DNA of 64,000 bases from the NCBI RefSeq assembly GCF_007830615.1, contig NZ_VLLI01000001.1:372001-436000 (forward strand), in the 5' to 3' direction. The notes beneath the pieces are model-generated. The model searched no databases, had not been told where the DNA came from, and was given only the letters and a program-made list of their open reading frames with translations. Both the position numbers and the translations under genes were made by a program. The DNA is from Mucilaginibacter frigoritolerans (GTDB taxonomy: Bacteria; Bacteroidota; Bacteroidia; Sphingobacteriales; Sphingobacteriaceae). Of this stretch, positions 58,312-64,000 are shown in pieces. Positions within the stretch are counted from its first letter, which is position 1; every line of letters begins with the position of its first letter.

Positions 58312-61300
58312 TTAAGGCTGATTTGCTGGCTGCGCCTGTGTTGACAGGGAGTCGGCTTTTTTATCAGTTTCCTTTTGTTCCTCTTTTTTCTTTTTTTGTT
58401 CCTGATTGTATTGTTTTTCCTCTTGCTTTTCGGCTTTCGATTTTTTGGCGAAAATTTCCTTAAACCGATTAAAATCATAAGTGAACGTAAAGCCCACACC
58501 TGTTTCCACTACTTCGCCTTCAATAACAATAAATTCATCACGACGATACGCCCTTACTATATAACGCCCATCTTTTGTTATTTTATAATTTACAGAAACA
58601 TTGCCGGCAATATCCGATGTTTTTTGCCCGGGTTGATTTTGTCCTTCCAGATTAAAGTTACTGCCAACTGTTACCGTCACCCTGTCATTTAAAAACTGTT
58701 TTGATAATCCTACGTTCAAATCCGTTCGGTTTTGTTCTGTCCCGGTTGAATAATCTGCGCCCGAAGTAAGATCAAAACTTAGCTGGACACCGCCAATAAG
58801 ATTGCCAGCCAGTTTGTTTAACTGGTCGGATAGCAGACTGCTCACGCTATTCCGGAGCACTCCATTTACCGTGGTGTTACCTCCCTGGCTTTGCAATGGA
58901 TTATCACCTATAAAGTGCCCCAACACCAAAACACCAAGCACTTGTTTATTCATTTCATTGGTATCCTGCCTTACCTGATCGAGCCTTGCATTTACAGTTG
59001 ATATTACATCAGGCCCCACTGAATAACTGCTGTCAGGCAGTACTATATCAAAACTGATTTTAGGCTTTAGCAATTGATTTTTTAAATTTAAAGCAACATT
59101 AAAAGGCAATTTCTGCTTATACTGAGTTGCATTTTGTGTGCTACCCAACTGATCACTTACCAGATCAATAGGGGGTACGTTAGCAACGTAAATAGCAGTT
59201 AAATCAACAATGGCACTGGTTGGATCGCCTGTCCAGGTTATGGTGCTGCCTTTTTTAAAGAGGAATTTACGTTTTACAGTTGCATATGATAAGTTATAAG
59301 ATCCCTGCTCAACTGTGTAAGTGCCGGTAAGATTTGTTTTTCCGCTTGGATCAATTCCTCCATTTAATTGTGCTTCTCCTTTTAGCTGAACCACATCTCC
59401 GTTTCCCGGGTCAATAACAATAGTGAAATTGGCGGCCTTGTTTATTTTTATGGTAGCCGAAACGTCAAGCCCTTTAACGTCAGATTTGCGCAGAGAATCC
59501 AGCTGTTTGGCTAAAAATATGGAATCGGCATTTGTAGCATTAGGGTTAATTACCTCAACTACACCTTCCCTGTCTTCAACACCGGGATCATCCTCTGGCA
59601 ATACAATAGTTAAATCTGTTTTGTCATTTACGGTAATATTGGCATCAACAACCGGTTTATTCAAATTGCCCCTTATGGTAATATGGGTATCAATGAAAAG
59701 CTTACCATAATATAACTTGTTATCAGCCTGAGTGGAGTTTATTACCCTGAAGTTTTGGGCATCAATGTTTAGTCCGAATTTGAAATCAGTAAAGGTTTTG
59801 GTGTAAACTGTTCCGCTTATTATGGCTTTATTTCCAAGGGAATCAACCATCGTAAAATCATTAAACAAAATACCATCATTATTAAAGGAGATACTTTCAT
59901 TTGGCATGGTAAAGTAGGAGTTAAGCATGCTAACGTTAAACCCAACTTTATTAAAATTAACATCACCCCTGATAACTGGTGCGCTGGTTGTGCCCGAAAT
60001 TTTTAGCTGTCCATTTATGCTCCCTTTTGAGTTTCTGATGCTTCCGAAACTAAAGCCTTCAATACTTTTCATATCCAGATTCACAATATCAAGGTTCATA
60101 TCAAAAGTGCCCGATGGCGCAGTATAATAAAGCCCTTTTAAATTAACCTGGTTGCCCTTTCCGCTAATGCCTATATCGGCTGAAATTGCGTTTGGCGTTT
60201 CATTATTCACTTTAATGGCTATGTTTCCAAGGGTGTCCCCTTTAAAACTAAAATCATGAATATCTAAATTGGCATTAAATTGCATTGCTTTTTGCAAGTC
60301 GCTAATATGAGTTTGTCCGTTTATGGTACCTCCAACCTGCAATGAATCCTGCTGGGCAGCTTGTGTGAGTGTTTCAATTTTAAAGTTTTTAAAATCTACT
60401 GTAATGGGTGCATTCATTTGCTGCGAATCGCTATTAATGCTCAATACCTGGTTATTACTGGTAATGGAAAAATCTTTGGCTAATAGCCCTTTATTTCCAA
60501 ATTCAAGCGCATTGTCTTGATTTACTACCCATTGATCGTAGTTTAATATTAGTCCGTCTTTTAAAAAGCTAAACTGGTATTCATCTGGCAAAATACTAAA
60601 GACTCCTGCCAAACGATACCTTTCCTTTTTAGCTGCATCGCGGATTTGTATTTTTACGTTGAGTTTGTCGTTTTCTGCATTGCCTGTTATACTGGTGTAC
60701 AAAAGATTAAGGGATGAAGATGCTTTTATCTCATCAACTGTTAAGCTGTAGTTAAGTGCATTTTGATCGGTATTAATAGCCAGTTTAGCATTATTTATAG
60801 TATTGGTTCCATAAACCACTTTGGGGATAGAGCCATTAACAGTAAGGTCACCTGTTTGACTATTAAAGTGCCCGCTGATTAATACTGGCTCCAGTGTTTT
60901 CAATGATGGAAAAAACTGTGCAGCTACAGGCGTTTTAACCACCCTGATATCAAATGCAAATTGCTGAGGCGAATAAGTTGGTTTTGTTTTAGCTGATGTA
61001 TTTGCTTTATCCTTGTTAAAGTATTTATTCAATACATCCTGAATGGCCGGGCCAATTTCGGGTAGCTTATATTTCCCTGCCATATGGGCATTAAGCATTG
61101 GCGCTTTTAACCTTAAAGTGCTGCTGTCTGCATTGGCAGTCGAAACCAGGCTAATAGTATCTGATTTTACAACCCGGTTATCAATGGATAGAAGCAAGTC
61201 AGTAGCTTGTATGTTTGCATTAAGATAATTCGGGTCGGCAGTGGGGACATTGGCAACTATTTTACCGTGAAAGCGCATTTCTTCTTTTGAGAAATTTAAT

Positions 61301-63486
61301 TTTTGCAGGTTAATGCTATCAACTAGCAAAGTGGCACTTACCGAAGGATATTGCTTGCTCATATCAGCCTTACCATCGAGGCTGAAACTAATATTAGGGT
61401 CTTTCAGGTTTGCTTTAGCTGTATAGTTTCCATTATGGGCAGTGCCTGATAACATTAGATTTTGATAATTATAACCTTTGATATAGGCCTTGGCGATATC
61501 TCCGTTAAATTTCAGATTTGCTTTTTTAGGATCAAGGCCTGTTCCGGAGATGGAAGTTGTTAATGTAACTGTGCCTATGGTTTGAGGCTGTTTAGTAAGA
61601 GTACCGATATTTAAATCATTTACTTTTACGTAGGCTGTATAAGCAGCGTTTGATTTGCTGTTGCCGTTTTTCATGTCCGCATTCAGGTCAATTGCGCCAT
61701 AGCTTGAACGGAGTTGCATGTTCGTTTTAAAGTGATACATGCCACCTTTAAAAGTGCCTTTAAGGTTTAAATTGGTAGGGATGCTAACGGATGAAGGAAT
61801 CATTCCTGGTGATACCAGTTTAGCTATATCATCATTTCCGGTATTAAAGTCGTTTATAGTTACATCAAACCAGGCTTTATTTACATTGGGCAATCCCCGC
61901 ATTACTGCAGATGCTTTGATATGCGTTTTGCTTAGTCCGCTTATTTCCAGGTTAGGAATGCGCAGGTCATTTACTTTTCCAACAACACGGCCGTCTATTT
62001 TAAAAACGGCATTTGGGGCGCGTTTAAAAGGATCCATAGTAGCCATAGAGGGCATCAGCAGTAATAAATCTTTTAACCCCAGGCGACTACCATCTAAGTT
62101 AGCATTTACAAATAACTGGCCCAAATTAGTACTTAATGAAGCGATAGACGGATAGCTTACCTGTAATTGTTTTTGAATAACAGATTGAGGTGTTTCAACG
62201 AGAAGATCATTTAGGTACGCATTTTTAGGGCCGTACAGAAATGAAGTATGAAATTTTTTGATTGCCAGACCGCTCTTTTCGCTAAAGGTGAATGTGTTTA
62301 TTTTACCTGAGATGGTATCAGGGCTGTAGGCAATGTTTTCTGCATCAACATTTAGGTCGCGGATATTCATGTGGGCAAAATCAAGGCCTTTAGCTATAGG
62401 TTTTTGCGCATTATTATCAAACTTAATATTATCATTGCTGAAGCTTATTCTTCCTAATGAAGCCCGCCATCCTTTACCACTCTGTGGTGATGCCACTAGG
62501 GTGTCCAGCTTTTTAACTGCTTTTACCACTGTTTTTTTAACAGACTGAGGTTGGGCGAATGCTAGGGAAGCTTTAGTATCATTTAACTCAATACTTTTAA
62601 TACCAACATTTTGGTTCTTCAAATCGATTTTATCTATCTGCACCAACAGCTTACCCAATCCAACCTGCGTGGTCATGTTATTGCTTTGGTAGTCAACTTT
62701 TACTTTTGATATATCAATTGTGCCTAAGTTGATAACCATGCTGATAGGTTTGGTAGCGGTATCAATAGGAACTATTTTAGTTCCTCCGGCTGTTACTGGC
62801 GATTGAATAATGCGCGCATCAATATCCGAAATGGTGATTTTTGGAATGGTAAATTTCATTTTATCCATATCAAAATCCTTGATACGGGTATCAAAATGTC
62901 CTAACAGAAATTTTATATCATTACCTGTAATGGCATCTTTATAGGAGACATTTATTTTATCGAGAATAACCTTATCAATAGAAAACTTCATGGTTGATGA
63001 AGTGTCGGTAGGTTTTACAGGCTTTTGCTGTTCCCCCGCAAAGGCTTTTATAATGTAATCAAAGTTAAAAGCACTGTCGGCCCCACGGTTAATATTAGTG
63101 GTAATGCCTTCCAAATTTATCTCATTAATCTCCACTTTATGGTTAAACAGCTCAAATAAACTGATATCAACTTTTAATTTATCGCCTGCTAAAAGGGTGT
63201 CTTTTTTCTGATCTTCAAAATAAACATCTTCTAAAACAAGCAACTTGGGTAGGCCCAATGAAATATGACCAATTTTAACTTTAGTGTGGATTTTACCCTG
63301 TATAAAAGTAACCGCTTTATCTTTTGCAAAGTTTTGGACTGCTGGTACCTGTATCAGTATTACTATTAACAGTATGAGAAATAAGACACTGGCAATTATC
63401 CAGAGAATTGTTTTAAGGGCTATACGTCCAAATCGTTCCAAGGGGATATATTTTTCAAGATAAAGATTATTTATATATATAATCAA
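58312..63486 (-). CDS. tamB: TamB: translocation/assembly module protein
   Basis: 1724 aa. A single N-terminal membrane anchor (about residues 24-48) is followed by a very long beta-strand-rich periplasmic region with AsmA-like repeats, and the conserved TamB C-terminal domain (about 1300-1680: QLNGGIDPSGKTNLTGTYTV, VLGVLVLGHFIGDNPL, LNVGLSKQFLNDRVTVTVGS). A Gln/Lys/Glu-rich tail follows. TamB bridges the inner and outer membranes and is thought to move phospholipids. Start is TTG at 63486; no ATG is near, so the exact start is uncertain. It precedes tamL in transcription order. Confidence 0.92.
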   Translation of the reverse strand: MIIYINNLYLEKYIPLERFGRIALKTILWIIASVLFLILLIVILIQVPAVQNFAKDKAVTFIQGKIHTKVKIGHISLGLPKLLVLEDVYFEDQKKDTLLAGDKLKVDISLFELFNHKVEINEINLEGITTNINRGADSAFNFDYIIKAFAGEQQKPVKPTDTSSTMKFSIDKVILDKINVSYKDAITGNDIKFLLGHFDTRIKDFDMDKMKFTIPKITISDIDARIIQSPVTAGGTKIVPIDTATKPISMVINLGTIDISKVKVDYQSNNMTTQVGLGKLLVQIDKIDLKNQNVGIKSIELNDTKASLAFAQPQSVKKTVVKAVKKLDTLVASPQSGKGWRASLGRISFSNDNIKFDNNAQKPIAKGLDFAHMNIRDLNVDAENIAYSPDTISGKINTFTFSEKSGLAIKKFHTSFLYGPKNAYLNDLLVETPQSVIQKQLQVSYPSIASLSTNLGQLFVNANLDGSRLGLKDLLLLMPSMATMDPFKRAPNAVFKIDGRVVGKVNDLRIPNLEISGLSKTHIKASAVMRGLPNVNKAWFDVTINDFNTGNDDIAKLVSPGMIPSSVSIPTNLNLKGTFKGGMYHFKTNMQLRSSYGAIDLNADMKNGNSKSNAAYTAYVKVNDLNIGTLTKQPQTIGTVTLTTSISGTGLDPKKANLKFNGDIAKAYIKGYNYQNLMLSGTAHNGNYTAKANLKDPNISFSLDGKADMSKQYPSVSATLLVDSINLQKLNFSKEEMRFHGKIVANVPTADPNYLNANIQATDLLLSIDNRVVKSDTISLVSTANADSSTLRLKAPMLNAHMAGKYKLPEIGPAIQDVLNKYFNKDKANTSAKTKPTYSPQQFAFDIRVVKTPVAAQFFPSLKTLEPVLISGHFNSQTGDLTVNGSIPKVVYGTNTINNAKLAINTDQNALNYSLTVDEIKASSSLNLLYTSITGNAENDKLNVKIQIRDAAKKERYRLAGVFSILPDEYQFSFLKDGLILNYDQWVVNQDNALEFGNKGLLAKDFSITSNNQVLSINSDSQQMNAPITVDFKNFKIETLTQAAQQDSLQVGGTINGQTHISDLQKAMQFNANLDIHDFSFKGDTLGNIAIKVNNETPNAISADIGISGKGNQVNLKGLYYTAPSGTFDMNLDIVNLDMKSIEGFSFGSIRNSKGSINGQLKISGTTSAPVIRGDVNFNKVGFNVSMLNSYFTMPNESISFNNDGILFNDFTMVDSLGNKAIISGTVYTKTFTDFKFGLNIDAQNFRVINSTQADNKLYYGKLFIDTHITIRGNLNKPVVDANITVNDKTDLTIVLPEDDPGVEDREGVVEVINPNATNADSIFLAKQLDSLRKSDVKGLDVSATIKINKAANFTIVIDPGNGDVVQLKGEAQLNGGIDPSGKTNLTGTYTVEQGSYNLSYATVKRKFLFKKGSTITWTGDPTSAIVDLTAIYVANVPPIDLVSDQLGSTQNATQYKQKLPFNVALNLKNQLLKPKISFDIVLPDSSYSVGPDVISTVNARLDQVRQDTNEMNKQVLGVLVLGHFIGDNPLQSQGGNTTVNGVLRNSVSSLLSDQLNKLAGNLIGGVQLSFDLTSGADYSTGTEQNRTDLNVGLSKQFLNDRVTVTVGSNFNLEGQNQPGQKTSDIAGNVSVNYKITKDGRYIVRAYRRDEFIVIEGEVVETGVGFTFTYDFNRFKEIFAKKSKAEKQEEKQYNQEQKKKKEEQKETDKKADSLSTQAQPANQP

Positions 63487-63616
63487 ATAACTGCCTGAAA
63501 AGTTTTTAGGATTTTAACGAAAATGCCATAAATATTTACTTATCAAATAATAAATAATAGCCTGAAAACTAGCGTTTAACAATTTGTTAGCGGCTAAATA
63601 ATAAGATGCTGATTTT

Positions 63617-64000
63617 TTATTGCTTTTTTGTCGTATTTAATAGTGTATATCCCACTAATTCGTCCCAACGCGCGCCGGCAGGGTGATAATATACCAATAG
63701 CTGGTAATCATTTTCTGTTTGGAAAAAACTGCCCTCCAAGGCTGTATCATCCTGTTTGCCAGCTTTATCAACCCAAACATAAGTGTAATCATACACACCT
63801 TGTTTTAATAGAATACTGGCGGCAAATCTATTCTTGTCCGCATAATATACCATTTTGCTGTTATCATCCACTTTGTAATCATTAAACTGGCCAACAATAT
63901 ACGGGGTACCCTCGTTTGGCGACCTTTTTGTGTTCAGCGTAAAATACATATGTGCATAATCGGCATCGGTGTGCGGGTCTGTACCATCCTGGTTAAGAAT
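63617..64000 (-). CDS. DUF5103 / type IX secretion Plug-domain protein, 5' end outside the window
   Basis: The reading frame runs in from base 64000 (DGTDPHTDADYAHMYFTLNT) and ends at 63617, about 127 codons. YIVGQFNDYKVDDNSKMVYY, SILLKQGVYDYTYVWVDK and EGSFFQTENDYQLLVYYHPA match the C terminus of DUF5103 proteins, which include the Plug of the T9SS translocon that seals the SprA channel. It ends 130 bp before tamB on the same strand. The Met in the middle is not the start; the N-terminal part is missing. Confidence 0.82.
   Translation of the reverse strand: MLNQDGTDPHTDADYAHMYFTLNTKRSPNEGTPYIVGQFNDYKVDDNSKMVYYADKNRFAASILLKQGVYDYTYVWVDKAGKQDDTALEGSFFQTENDYQLLVYYHPAGARWDELVGYTLLNTTKKQ

Noticed and set aside
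58312..63486. Many plus-strand ORFs of 60-140 aa opposite tamB
   Set aside because: They are shadows of the long tamB reading frame, without promoters, family matches or conserved starts.

Overview
The window looks like the chromosome of a Bacteroidota bacterium, most likely family Sphingobacteriaceae (Mucilaginibacter/Pedobacter-like). Supporting signs are the order rpsU-xerC-hpf-tRNAs-tuf-tRNA-Trp-secE-nusG-rplKAJL-rpoBC, promoter cores of the Bacteroidota type (TAnnTTTG), near absence of Shine-Dalgarno sites except at a few genes, a TamL-type lipoprotein Omp85 protein next to TamB, and a T9SS Plug/DUF5103 gene. The genus is inference; no 16S gene is present.

Layout. 1-1.2 kb: 3'-truncated PAS sensor kinase. 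1.4-16.7 kb: translation/transcription block (S21, XerC-like recombinase, hibernation factor, five tRNAs, EF-Tu, SecE, NusG, L11, L1, L10, L7/L12, RpoB, RpoC), with inverted repeats or hairpins at many gene boundaries and a strong terminator after rpoC. 16.7-35.2 kb: capsule/exopolysaccharide locus of the Wzx/Wzy type: nucleotide-sugar dehydrogenase, a DUF3467 gene, Wza-like export lipoprotein, Wzc-like tyrosine kinase, Wzx flippase, Wzy-like polymerase, at least five recognisable or likely glycosyltransferases (one fucosyltransferase-like, one WecG/TagA), a UDP-galactopyranose-mutase-like flavoprotein, one membrane O-acyltransferase and two hexapeptide acyltransferases. It ends in a frameshifted acyltransferase remnant. 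35.5-41.1 kb: a GH79-like glycoside hydrolase, then GDP-L-fucose (gmd, fcl) and partial dTDP-rhamnose (rfbD, rfbA) genes. 41.1-47.4 kb: housekeeping genes (miaA, cca, tsaC, a GT9 transferase, dapD, S4 protein). 47.5-49.2 kb: a possible 56-aa small gene and the initiating polyprenyl-phosphate sugar transferase, separated from the main polysaccharide locus. 49.3-53.1 kb: nucleoside deaminase, Skp/OmpH-like lipoprotein, gyrB, aspartyl protease. 53.1-64 kb: membrane PAS protein ending without an ATPase domain, TamL, TamB and the 3' part of a DUF5103/Plug gene.

How it fits together. Most of a cell-surface polysaccharide pathway is here: initiation (WcaJ-like, 47.8 kb), sugar-nucleotide supply (dehydrogenase, gmd/fcl, rfbD/rfbA), assembly and decoration, flipping, polymerisation and export. 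The fucose genes match the fucosyltransferase-like gene, and the dehydrogenase plus WecG-like enzyme suggest an acidic or amino sugar. Missing are rfbB, rfbC and the mannose-activation genes, which must lie elsewhere. I see no transposase, prophage or CRISPR array. I did not find a clearly new multi-gene system. The most interesting points are the selective Shine-Dalgarno sites, the boundary hairpins, a perfect 22-bp palindrome before the export operon, the kinase without ATPase domain, hairpins spanning stop codons and the small gene at 47.6 kb.
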